Assembly (NCBI GenBank): GCA_035352715.1
Contig: DAOPYE010000036.1
Coordinates: 1 to 22,638 of the forward strand
From: DAOPYE01 sp035352715
Lineage (GTDB): Bacteria > Acidobacteriota > Holophagae > Holophagales > Holophagaceae
Reading direction: 5' to 3'
Length of the DNA: 22,638 nt
Shown piece after piece: positions 14,867-21,957 of this stretch. Within the stretch, counting starts at the first letter, position 1. Each line of letters opens with the position of its first letter. Position numbers and translations under genes: made by a program. The notes beneath the pieces are model-generated. The model ran no database searches and was not told where the DNA came from. It saw only the letters and a program-made list of their open reading frames with translations.

Positions 14867-15758
14867 CCAGGCTTTCCATCAGCCGCTCCAACACGGGGCG
14901 CAACTCCACCCGGCGAGCCTGGGAAAACCGTCTCTGCAGGCTTGGATCCTCCAACCGCGCCAACGGGCTGTTCTCGGCCTTCAGGACCGTCTCGGCCCAT
15001 CGGGACGCGGTGGCGATGGTGGGCAATTCGTCGGCGTAGCGCTGATCCAGAAGCTGGGCAATGGAACGCACCACGCGGATATCCGAATCCAGGCGATCCA
15101 GATCGTCCAGGACCAGGACCGGGGCCTGGAGCAGCGGCGTCATGCGATCGCGCTCGCTCTGGAAATCCGTGTTCCGAAAGCTGCGGGAATCGTAATAGGT
15201 ATCCTTCAATTCCTGGCTGAAGGTGCGCACGGAAACAAACAGGCCCCCTTGTCCGGATCGCGCGCAGGCGGCCTTCAGGGCAGCCGCGACCAAGGTGCTG
15301 CGTCCACTGCCTGCGGGGCCATCGATCCACCAGAGATCCACGTTCTCGCGGCCATGGCGCGCCCAGTTGCAGAACGTGCGGTAACCCTGGGGCTCCTGGG
15401 CGGGCTTGAGGTCCTTCCATACGAACTCGCCCGAGGCCATCTTGCCGCCGCATTTGTGCAGGATCAGCTCCAGCTTGGAAGCCAACTCCTCCGAAAGCGC
15501 GGCGCGAGCGGCATCGCTTTCCAGCAGGGCCGGCACGCTGGCGAGCATGCCTGAAAGCCGCTCCTTGGAATGCTGGATCTTCCACCAATCCCAGAAGCCA
15601 TCGAACCCGGCCTGGCGATAGCGCGCCGGAATGCCCAGGGCTTCGCCCTCGGCCTGAACACTGCGGGTGCATTCACAGACCTTGGCGGCGGCCATGGGAT
15701 CGGGGTCGAGGATCACGCCGCGCCCCATGCAGTGAGGGCAGCCGGGCTTGCCTTTCAC
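14859..15758 (-). CDS. DnaC/IstB-like AAA+ ATPase with N-terminal zinc motif and altered Walker A
   Basis: A 299-residue protein. Cys7, Cys10, Cys28 and Cys30 (CPHC...CEC) look like a small zinc-binding motif, as in DnaC/DnaI-type helicase loaders. A helical region leads to an ATPase core: Walker A as GPAGSGRST, Walker B as VLVLDDLDRL, a sensor-like TIATASRW and an Arg-rich SLQRRF near the end. The Walker A Lys is Arg at residue 153 (codon CGC at 15302-15300), so normal ATP hydrolysis is doubtful. Its ATG overlaps the sigma factor stop (ATGA) and its 3' end overlaps the exporter gene. A helicase-loader role is possible but there is no dnaB nearby; a regulator of the sigma factor or exporter is equally open. 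Confidence 0.7.
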   Translation of the reverse strand: MKGKPGCPHCMGRGVILDPDPMAAAKVCECTRSVQAEGEALGIPARYRQAGFDGFWDWWKIQHSKERLSGMLASVPALLESDAARAALSEELASKLELILHKCGGKMASGEFVWKDLKPAQEPQGYRTFCNWARHGRENVDLWWIDGPAGSGRSTLVAAALKAACARSGQGGLFVSVRTFSQELKDTYYDSRSFRNTDFQSERDRMTPLLQAPVLVLDDLDRLDSDIRVVRSIAQLLDQRYADELPTIATASRWAETVLKAENSPLARLEDPSLQRRFSQARRVELRPVLERLMESLDV

Positions 15759-16621
15759 GAACGATCCCCCTTCAAGAACTGCCCCAGCAGCGTCTTGCGC
15801 TTCTCCCGGATCTTGAGGAAGGCGCGCTCCTCGATCTGGCGGACGCGCTCCCGGCTGATGGGCGGCACGAAGGCCTTGCCGATCTTTTCCAGCGTCATCG
15901 CGTCATTGCCATCCAGGCCGAAGTGCAGCGAGATGATGCGCCGTTCCTTCTCGTTGAGCATGTCCAGGCCCTGGCGCATCTGATCCAGAAAGGACTCCAG
16001 ATCGATGGCCTCCATGGGCGAGGGTTCGATGTTTTGCTCCAGGCTATCGCCCAGGGTCAGCTCTGAATCGCCGACCCCCTGCTCGGTGGAGACGATGGAC
16101 GTGGTCTGCTGGAGCACCAACAGGCGCTCCACCTCTTCGGGCGTGAACGCGGGATTGGCCGCCACGATTTCGGCGGTGGTGGGTGTTCGCCCCAGCTCCT
16201 GCCCCAGACGGCGCATGATCCGGTTGAGCTGGACGAGGTGCCCGGCGACTTTCTGGGGCAGACGGATCTTGCTGCCGTGTTCCGCCAGGGCGTGAAAGAT
16301 GGCCTGGCGCACCCACCAGGACGCGTAGGTCAGGAATTTGTTCTCCCGCTCGGGATCAAACCGCTTGGCGGCTTCGATGAGGCCCAGGTTGCCCTCGCTG
16401 ATGAGATCCAGCAGATCGAGGCCCATGCCCTGGAACTTGCGGGCTTCCTTCACCACGAAGCGCAGATTGCCCTCCACCAGCATCCGCAGGCCTTCGGGGT
16501 TGCGATCATTCTGCCACATGCGTCCGTACAGCCGCTCTTCCTCCGCCGTCAGCAGGGGCAGTTCGCGAATGGAATCGAAATACTTGTCGAGACTGCGCTC
16601 TTCGAGATGGCGCTGAGGCAC
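15755..16621 (-). CDS. Sigma-70 family RNA polymerase sigma factor (group 2/3-like)
   Basis: A 288-residue sigma factor with region 1.2 (LDKYFDSIRELPLLTAEEE), region 2 (NLRFVVKEARKFQG, DLISEGNLGLIEAAKRFD, FLTYASWWVRQAI), region 3 and region 4 (LNEKERRIISLHFGLDG, then SRERVRQIEERAFLKIR). The N-terminal region 1.1 is absent, so this is an alternative rather than the primary sigma. In region 4.2 the helix-turn-helix turn reads GKAFVPPISRERV, two residues longer than the usual GKxFxVTRERI. Start: the GTG at 16621 has AGGTG six bases upstream; the GTG at 16630 is the other option. The gene follows the hspR-type gene directly. A TATGCT box at the end of that gene may add a private promoter. Confidence 0.88.
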   Translation of the reverse strand: MPQRHLEERSLDKYFDSIRELPLLTAEEERLYGRMWQNDRNPEGLRMLVEGNLRFVVKEARKFQGMGLDLLDLISEGNLGLIEAAKRFDPERENKFLTYASWWVRQAIFHALAEHGSKIRLPQKVAGHLVQLNRIMRRLGQELGRTPTTAEIVAANPAFTPEEVERLLVLQQTTSIVSTEQGVGDSELTLGDSLEQNIEPSPMEAIDLESFLDQMRQGLDMLNEKERRIISLHFGLDGNDAMTLEKIGKAFVPPISRERVRQIEERAFLKIREKRKTLLGQFLKGDRS

Positions 16622-16657
16622 GCAATTCACCTAAGAAGGGGGGACCAGCATAGCAAG

Positions 16658-17053
16658 TTATCGTTTCCTCAAGCCCTGTGGCGTGAGTTTTACGAGTCCG
16701 GAGGGGTTGACCGCTTCGGCGCGCGGCAGATCAGGCTCGATGCCCGCCGCTCTCATGCGGCTTTCGTAGTGATCCAGCAGACGGCGACTGTCCTTCTGAA
16801 GCTTTTCCATCTGGTCCCGTAGGTTCAGCACCACTTCGACGCCCGCCAGGTTCACGCCCAAATCGCGCGTCAGGTTCAGGATGAACTCCAGGCGCTCCAT
16901 GTCCTCGTCGCTGTAGAGCCGGGTCTTGCCTTCAGTGCGCGATGGCAGCAACAGGCCTTCCCGCTCATACAGCCGCAGTGTCTGGGGATGAATCTCGTAC
17001 CGGGCGGCCACGACGCCGATCATGTAGCAACCCGCCTTGGAATCCCTCCGCAT
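16658..17053 (-). CDS. hspR: HspR-type MerR-family heat-shock regulator
   Basis: A 131-residue MerR-family protein. The winged helix begins YMIGVVAARYEIHPQTLRLYEREGL, followed by TRLYSDEDMERLEFI and a coiled-coil dimer region (VVLNLRDQMEKLQ), the HspR pattern. In actinobacteria and others HspR represses dnaK operons, with DnaK acting as co-repressor. Its place directly after dnaJ (four-base gap) supports the call. The ATG at 17053 has GGAGGT six bases upstream; the longer frame to 17089 would overlap dnaJ. I find no classical HAIR repeats (CTTGAGT-N7-ACTCAAG) near dnaK or dnaJ, so its operator here may differ. Confidence 0.85.
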   Translation of the reverse strand: MRRDSKAGCYMIGVVAARYEIHPQTLRLYEREGLLLPSRTEGKTRLYSDEDMERLEFILNLTRDLGVNLAGVEVVLNLRDQMEKLQKDSRRLLDHYESRMRAAGIEPDLPRAEAVNPSGLVKLTPQGLRKR

Positions 17054-17057
17054 CGCC

Positions 17058-18155
17058 CTACCTCCAGACCTTTTCGCGGATCGCGTCATCGTTCAGTTCG
17101 GCCAGCTCGCGCAGCAGTTCCTTGCTGCGCTCGTCCTGGACCACGGGCGTCACCACCTGAATCTCGGCGAACAGATCGCCCCGCTGCTGATCGGAACGGG
17201 GCACGGGCATGCCGTGTCCCTTCAAGCGCAGCTTGCTGCCGCTCTGCGTGCCCGGGGGGATCTTGATGGTTGTCTGGCCTTCCGGCGTGGGCACATCCAC
17301 CTTCGCGCCCAGGGCCGCCTCCGTGAAGCTGACGGGCAGCTTCAGATAGAGATTGGCGCCCCGCCGTTCGAACCGGGGATCCGCCTCGACCTGGATGGAG
17401 AGAAAAAGGTCCCCCGGACCGCCACCGCGGCGCCCCGCCTCGCCCTTGCCCGCAACGCGCAAGCGCGTGCCGTCTTCCACGCCCGCCGGAATCGCCACCG
17501 TCACGGTCTCGCGCTTGGGGTTGCGCCCCCGGCCCTGGCATTCGGGACACGCGGGCGCCTTGCGCCCCGTGCCGCCACAGGCGTCACAGACATGGCGGGT
17601 CTTCATGAAACCGAAGCCCTGCTCGAAAAAGCCCTGCCCGTGGCATTCGCCGCAGGTGCCCTTGCTGGCGCCGGGGCGCTCACCGGTGCCCTGGCAAGCC
17701 CGACAGGTGTCGGTGCGGCTGATGTTCAGGGGCAGCTTGGTGCCATGGAAGGCATCCTTGAAGCTGATGCGAACCGTGTGCTGAAGATCCTCGCCCGGCT
17801 TGGGTCCCGCCTTGCGCTCCCGGCGGGGTGAACCACCGAAGCCCGGGAAGAAATCCCCGAAATCGAATCCGCCGAAGCCCTGGCCATCAAACCCATGCCC
17901 ACCGAAATTCTGTCCGCCCATCTGGGCGCCGGGACCGTTGGGATCGCCGAATTGATCATAGTTCCGGCGTTTTTCGGAGTCGGATAGCACCTCGTTGGCT
18001 TCGCTCAGATCCTTGAAGCGGGCCTCCGCCTCTTTGTTGCCGGGGTTCAGGTCCGGGTGGTACTTGCGCGCCAGCTTGCGGTACGCCTTCTTGATGTCCT
18101 CCTCAGAGGCATTTTTGGGCACCCCCAGGGTCTTGTAGTAATCAGGCGCGGCCAT
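17058..18155 (-). CDS. dnaJ: Chaperone protein DnaJ (Hsp40)
   Basis: A 365-residue type I J-protein. The J domain (about 5-70) has HPD in KYHPDLNPG. A Gly/Phe region follows (GGHGFDGQGFGGF). The zinc domain holds four CxxCxGxG repeats: CRACQGTG, CGECHGQG, CDACGGTG and CPECQGRG. The C-terminal substrate-binding domains complete the fold. DnaJ delivers clients to DnaK and stimulates its ATPase. It lies 108 bases downstream of dnaK but beyond a strong terminator, so it probably has its own promoter, and it leads the hspR-sigma-ATPase-MMPL-methyltransferase row. Confidence 0.97.
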   Translation of the reverse strand: MAAPDYYKTLGVPKNASEEDIKKAYRKLARKYHPDLNPGNKEAEARFKDLSEANEVLSDSEKRRNYDQFGDPNGPGAQMGGQNFGGHGFDGQGFGGFDFGDFFPGFGGSPRRERKAGPKPGEDLQHTVRISFKDAFHGTKLPLNISRTDTCRACQGTGERPGASKGTCGECHGQGFFEQGFGFMKTRHVCDACGGTGRKAPACPECQGRGRNPKRETVTVAIPAGVEDGTRLRVAGKGEAGRRGGGPGDLFLSIQVEADPRFERRGANLYLKLPVSFTEAALGAKVDVPTPEGQTTIKIPPGTQSGSKLRLKGHGMPVPRSDQQRGDLFAEIQVVTPVVQDERSKELLRELAELNDDAIREKVWR

Positions 18156-18190
18156 GGACAGAACGCTATCACAAATGTGCGTTGATCAAG

Positions 18191-18198
18191 CTCAGATT
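18191..18198 (-). promoter_or_regulatory. AATCTGAG motif upstream of dnaJ, shared with the dnaK promoter
   Basis: AATCTGAG followed by CTT lies 36-43 bases before the dnaJ start. The same eight bases followed by AGCTT lie in the spacer of the dnaK promoter at 20222-20215. A common operator, perhaps for the HspR-type regulator, is an inference. Confidence 0.3.
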
Positions 18199-18208
18199 AT
18201 TTCCAGAC

Positions 18209-18256
18209 AAAAAGAAAGCCACCAGGCAACCCCGCCAAGCGGGATCGCCTGGTGGC
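18209..18256 (-). terminator. Strong rho-independent terminator after dnaK
   Basis: On the minus strand GCCACCAGGC (18256-18247) pairs perfectly with GCCTGGTGGC (18227-18218). A second CCCGC/GCGGG stem forms inside the loop, and the whole is followed by TTTCTTTTT (18217-18209). It begins 8 bases after the dnaK stop and lies between dnaK and dnaJ. Confidence 0.92.
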
Positions 18257-18263
18257 AGACAGG

Positions 18264-20153
18264 CTAGTTCACAACTTCGGCGTCGATGACGTCATCGTCT
18301 TTCTTCTTCTCGCCACCAGGGGCCGGGGCGGGCGCGGCCTCTCCCGCGGGGGGGGCGTCCTTGTAGAGGTGTTCGGCCATCTTGTGGCTCTTGGCCGTCA
18401 GGTCTTCCAGGGCCTTCTTGATGCGGTCCTTGTCCAGGCTGGAAAGGGCTTCCTTGCCCTCGGCGATGACCTGCTCCAAATCCTTCTTGTCTTCCTCGGA
18501 CACCTTTTCGCCATTCTCCTTCAGGAGCTTCTCAAGCTGGTAGATGGCCTGATCCAGGTGGTTCTTGTCCTCCAGCAACTTCTTGCGGTCCTCGTCCTCA
18601 GACTTGTTCGCTTCGGCTTCCTTGACCTTGGCGTCGATCTCCTCCTTGGAAAGGCCCGTGGAGCCGGTCAGCGTGATGCTGGCGTCCTTGCCGGTGCCCT
18701 TGTCCTTGGCGTGGACGTGCACGATGCCGTTGGCATCGATATCGAAGGTCACCTCGATCTGGGGCATGCCGCGGGGCGCGGGCGGCAAGCCGCCCAAGTG
18801 GAAGTTGCCCAGCAGCTTGTTGCCTTCCACCAGCGGGCGCTCGCCCTGGAAGACCTCGATGTCCACGCCGGGCTGGTTATCCACGGCCGTGGTGTAGATC
18901 TCGCTGCGCTTGGTGGGAATCGTCGTGTTGCGCGGGATGATGACGGACATCTGGCCGCCGTTGGCGTTGATGCCAAGCGAGAGCGGCGTCACGTCGAGCA
19001 GCAGCACGCCCTTCACGTCGCCCGCCAACACGCCGCCCTGGACGGAAGCGCCCACAGCCACAACCTCATCGGGGTTCACGCTCTTGTTGGGCTCCTTGCC
19101 GAAGATCTGCTTGACCAGTTCCTGCACCTTGGGGATGCGGGTGGAACCACCGACCAGCACCACTTCGTCGATCTCGTGGTGAGCCAGCTTGGCGTCCTTC
19201 ACAGCGTTTTCGCAGGGCACCTTCAAGCTTTGCAGGATGGGTTCGATCATGGCTTCGAAACGGGCCCGGGTCAGCGTCTGGTTGATGTGCTTGGGGCCGC
19301 TGGCGTCGGCCGTGATGTAGGGCAGGCTGATCTCGGTCTGCGTGGTGCTGGAGAGTTCGCACTTGGCCTTCTCGGCGCCCTCCTTCAGGCGCTGCATGGC
19401 GTCAGCCTGCTTGCGCAGATCGATGCCCTCGGCTTTCAGGAATTCTTCGGCCAGCCAGTCGATGATGACCTGGTCCACGTTATCGCCGCCCAGATGGGTG
19501 TCGCCGTTGGTGGACTTCACTTCGACCACGCCCTCGGAGACCTCCAGGATGGAGATATCGAAGGTGCCGCCACCGAAGTCGAAGACGGCGATGGTGCCGT
19601 CCTTCTTCTTGTCCAGACCGTAGGCCAGTGCGGCGGCCGTGGGCTCGTTGATGATGCGCATGACCTCAAGACCCGCGATGGCGCCAGCATCCTTGGTGGC
19701 CTGGCGCTGGGCGTCGTTGAAGTAGGCGGGCACCGTGATGACGGCCTTGCTAACCTTCTCGCCCAGATAGGCCTCGGCGGTGTCCTTCATCTTGGTCAGG
19801 ATGATGGCGCTGATCTCCTCGGGGCTGAGGTGTTTGCCAGCAATATTCACGGCGCAACTGCCCTTTTCGCTGCGCTCGACAGGATAGGGCACCAGGCGCT
19901 GTTCCTTGTCGCTATCCGAAAAGGGCAGCCCCATGAAGCGCTTGATGGAGTAGACCGTGCTCTTGGGCTGGGCCACAGCCTGACGCTTGGCCGCCGCACC
20001 CACCAAGCGCTCGGTGGTCTTGGGGTTGAAACCCACCACGGAAGGCGTCGTGTTGGTGCCTTCGGCGTTGGGAATCACCTTGGGGGCGCCGCCCTCCATG
20101 ACCGCCACGCAGCTATTGGTGGTGCCCAGATCGATTCCGATGATCTTCGACAT
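18264..20153 (-). CDS. dnaK: Chaperone protein DnaK (Hsp70)
   Basis: A 629-residue Hsp70. The nucleotide-binding domain starts MSKIIGIDLGTTNSCVAV and shows the adenosine-site block RIINEPTAAALAYGLD and VFDFGGGTFD. The interdomain linker is GVLLLDVTPLSLGI. The substrate-binding domain and helical lid follow, and the Pro/Ala-rich tail ends DDDVIDAEVVN, the usual bacterial ending. It folds and rescues proteins with DnaJ. No grpE is in the window. The ATG at 20153 has GGAGG five bases upstream; the ATG at 20171 would add six residues not typical of the family. Confidence 0.98.
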   Translation of the reverse strand: MSKIIGIDLGTTNSCVAVMEGGAPKVIPNAEGTNTTPSVVGFNPKTTERLVGAAAKRQAVAQPKSTVYSIKRFMGLPFSDSDKEQRLVPYPVERSEKGSCAVNIAGKHLSPEEISAIILTKMKDTAEAYLGEKVSKAVITVPAYFNDAQRQATKDAGAIAGLEVMRIINEPTAAALAYGLDKKKDGTIAVFDFGGGTFDISILEVSEGVVEVKSTNGDTHLGGDNVDQVIIDWLAEEFLKAEGIDLRKQADAMQRLKEGAEKAKCELSSTTQTEISLPYITADASGPKHINQTLTRARFEAMIEPILQSLKVPCENAVKDAKLAHHEIDEVVLVGGSTRIPKVQELVKQIFGKEPNKSVNPDEVVAVGASVQGGVLAGDVKGVLLLDVTPLSLGINANGGQMSVIIPRNTTIPTKRSEIYTTAVDNQPGVDIEVFQGERPLVEGNKLLGNFHLGGLPPAPRGMPQIEVTFDIDANGIVHVHAKDKGTGKDASITLTGSTGLSKEEIDAKVKEAEANKSEDEDRKKLLEDKNHLDQAIYQLEKLLKENGEKVSEEDKKDLEQVIAEGKEALSSLDKDRIKKALEDLTAKSHKMAEHLYKDAPPAGEAAPAPAPGGEKKKDDDVIDAEVVN

Positions 20154-20204
20154 ATTGTCCTCCGTCGCCATTCAAGGTGCCCCCAAAGGGGCCATCCGGA
20201 AGCC

Positions 20205-20232
20205 AGTGTAAGCTCTCAGATTCGGTCGTCAA
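20205..20232 (-). promoter_or_regulatory. Sigma-70-type dnaK promoter
   Basis: TTGACG (20232-20227), a 16-base spacer and TACACT (20210-20205). The untranslated leader of about 45 bases contains a small GC hairpin (GCCCC/GGGGC around 20178-20194) ahead of the GGAGG ribosome binding site. The spacer carries the AATCTGAG motif also found before dnaJ, a good place for a repressor. No CIRCE or HAIR element is seen. Confidence 0.6.
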
Positions 20233-20247
20233 CACGATCTTCATTTT

Positions 20248-20277
20248 TTAACTAAGATTTTTTGCATACACTATAGT
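20248..20277 (+). promoter_or_regulatory. Promoter of the yacG-exoD-trmD unit
   Basis: In the A/T-rich divergent region, TTAACT (20248-20253) and TATAGT (20272-20277) are spaced by 18 bases on the plus strand. Transcription would start near 20284, about 60 bases before yacG. The dnaK promoter lies back to back 16 bases away. Confidence 0.5.
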
Positions 20278-20341
20278 TATGTTTTTGAATCACCCGCCCC
20301 CAAAGCCTTGCAGCGCTTGCTTTTTAGCGCTTCGGGCTATC

Positions 20342-20566
20342 ATGCGAAATATGTTCATCCGCCCCTGTCCCACCTGCCGGAAACCAACCGCCTGGGAAGG
20401 CAATCCCTGGAAGCCCTTCTGTTCAGAACGCTGCAAGCTCACAGATCTCGGCGCATGGAGCAGCGAGGCCTACCGCCTTCCCGAAGCGCCGGAACAGGAG
20501 GACGGCGAGGGCTGGAGCGACGCAGGAAGCCAAGCCCCGGATGGCGGCCCCGGGGATCCGCGTTGA
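20342..20566 (+). CDS. yacG: DNA gyrase inhibitor / zinc-binding protein YacG
   Basis: A 74-residue protein, slightly longer than the usual ~65. The zinc site is CPTCRKPTAW followed by CSERC, with the family signature NPWKPFCSERCKLTDLGAW. In E. coli YacG binds GyrB and blocks DNA binding by gyrase. The tail is acidic and Gly-rich. Starts at 20342 and 20351 both fit; no strong ribosome binding site precedes either, and the open frame back to 20279 adds residues not seen in the family. The stop overlaps the next gene's TTG start. Confidence 0.85.
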   Translation: MRNMFIRPCPTCRKPTAWEGNPWKPFCSERCKLTDLGAWSSEAYRLPEAPEQEDGEGWSDAGSQAPDGGPGDPR

Positions 20567-21171
20567 GCCGCCCTTCCCCCTTTTTCACGGTCCTGCACGA
20601 TCTGCTGGATCGCAAGGATGCGCCCACGGTGGGCGATCTTGTCCTGGCGGCACCCGGTCAAACCGATGGATTGCTGACCCTGCTGATTGCCCTGCCCGCG
20701 CTGATCCCCGGAATCAATGTGGGCCTGGCGCCCCTGGGCGGTGCGACGCTGCTGTGGATGGGACTGCAGTTGGCCTTCGGTCGGGTGCGCCCAAACATGC
20801 CCGCACGCATCCTGAACCTTCGCATCCACCGGGGACGAGCCAAGGAAGCCCTTGCCCGCCTGGAGACCCTGCTGGGGCACCTGGGCAAAGGAACCCGCCG
20901 CGGCACGATCAACCACCGATGGATGGGGCTGCTCATCGCCTGGACAGCCTTTCTGCTATTGATTCCCGTACCGTTGCCCTTCGGCAACCAGCTTCCCGCC
21001 GTCATCCTCACCCTGCTGGGCGCGGCCCTGCTCGAGGAGCGCCCCGCCTGGGCCTGGCTCGGAGCCCTGGGCACCCTGCTGAACACGATCTACTTCACCA
21101 TGTCCTTCCAGCTCATCGTCCACGCCTGCCTGTCCACGCTGCGGGCCATCCAGCACTGGATCCGCCCATGA
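20563..21171 (+). CDS. ExoD-family membrane protein
   Basis: A 202-residue protein resembling the ExoD family, first linked to exopolysaccharide production in rhizobia. A short soluble start (TVLHDLLDRKDAPTVGDL) precedes hydrophobic helices: LLTLLIALPALIPGIN, an adjoining one to about residue 70, and three or four more from about 125 to 195. Pro-Ala-Leu-Ile-Pro is typical of the family. The likely start is a TTG at 20563 that overlaps the yacG TGA (TTGA), with GGGG seven bases upstream; there is no better ATG before the conserved region. The stop overlaps the trmD ATG. Biochemical function unknown. Confidence 0.75.
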   Translation: MSRPSPFFTVLHDLLDRKDAPTVGDLVLAAPGQTDGLLTLLIALPALIPGINVGLAPLGGATLLWMGLQLAFGRVRPNMPARILNLRIHRGRAKEALARLETLLGHLGKGTRRGTINHRWMGLLIAWTAFLLLIPVPLPFGNQLPAVILTLLGAALLEERPAWAWLGALGTLLNTIYFTMSFQLIVHACLSTLRAIQHWIRP

Positions 21172-21953
21172 GATTCGACGCCCTCACGCTCTTTCCCGAA
21201 TGCTTCGAGACCGCCCGCGTCGGCGTGACGGGCCGGGCTTTCCGCGAGCTGGGCCACGAGCTAAACACGCACTCGTACCGGCCCTTTTCAGGCAACACCT
21301 TCGGACATGTGGACGATTCGCCCTTCGGCGGCGGCCCCGGCATGGTGCTGCGCCCGGAGGTGCTGCGCGACGCGTTGGCTTCCATCCCCCGCGCCGCGCG
21401 AAGCCGCGTCCTGCATTTCACGCCGGCCGCGCCGCCGCTCACCCACGCCAAAGTCATCGAACTGGCGGGCCTGGATCAGATCCTGCTCGTGTGCAGCCGC
21501 TACGAGGGCGTGGATCAGCGAGCGATCGACACCCTGGTGGACGAGGAGTTCAGCATTGGCGAGGCGGTGCTATCGGGCGGCGAACTGCCCGCGTTGTTCC
21601 TCATCGACGCCGTCTGCCGCTGGCTACCGGGCGTGCTGGGCAACGAGGCATCCGCCGAGCAGGATAGCTTCGCCACGGGGCTGCTGGATCACCCCCACTA
21701 CACGCGGCCCGAGGTCTTCGATGGCCAGCCCATCCCCGATGTGCTGAAGAGCGGCCATCACGCAGCCATCGCCCTGTGGCGCCTGCGCGAGGCCATGGCC
21801 CGCACCAAGCGCCTGCGCCCGGATCTGTGGGAGCGGTTCAAGGCCGAGCGCCTGAACGCCCTGCCTCGCCCCGAGCAGTGGTGCGCGTGGCAGGTGGAGC
21901 ATCCCCAGGATTGGGACCAGCCCAAACCCAAGGGATGGAAAGGCCTGAAGTAG
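21168..21953 (+). CDS. trmD: tRNA (guanine-N1)-methyltransferase TrmD
   Basis: A 261-residue SPOUT methyltransferase that makes m1G37 in tRNAs reading from G at position 36, preventing +1 frameshifts. The knot is shown by LVCSRYEGVDQR, then SIGEAVLSGGELPALFLIDA. The catalytic Asp block is TGLLDHPHYTRP, and the C-terminal tRNA-binding helices are present. The start overlaps the exoD TGA (ATGA). The usual partners rpsP, rimM and rplS are not beside it. It converges on topA with a four-base gap and no visible terminator. Confidence 0.96.
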   Translation: MRFDALTLFPECFETARVGVTGRAFRELGHELNTHSYRPFSGNTFGHVDDSPFGGGPGMVLRPEVLRDALASIPRAARSRVLHFTPAAPPLTHAKVIELAGLDQILLVCSRYEGVDQRAIDTLVDEEFSIGEAVLSGGELPALFLIDAVCRWLPGVLGNEASAEQDSFATGLLDHPHYTRPEVFDGQPIPDVLKSGHHAAIALWRLREAMARTKRLRPDLWERFKAERLNALPRPEQWCAWQVEHPQDWDQPKPKGWKGLK

Positions 21954-21957
21954 GACT

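Noticed and set aside
18252..20255. 667-codon open frame on the plus strand opposite dnaK
   Set aside because: It lies opposite a perfect DnaK and is a by-product of the GC-rich third positions of that gene; its sequence is low in complexity and has no domain.
18156..20280. HAIR or CIRCE heat-shock operators near dnaK and dnaJ
   Set aside because: Neither CTTGAGT-N7-ACTCAAG nor TTAGCACTC-N9-GAGTGCTAA is present; only partial look-alikes such as TTGATCAA were found.
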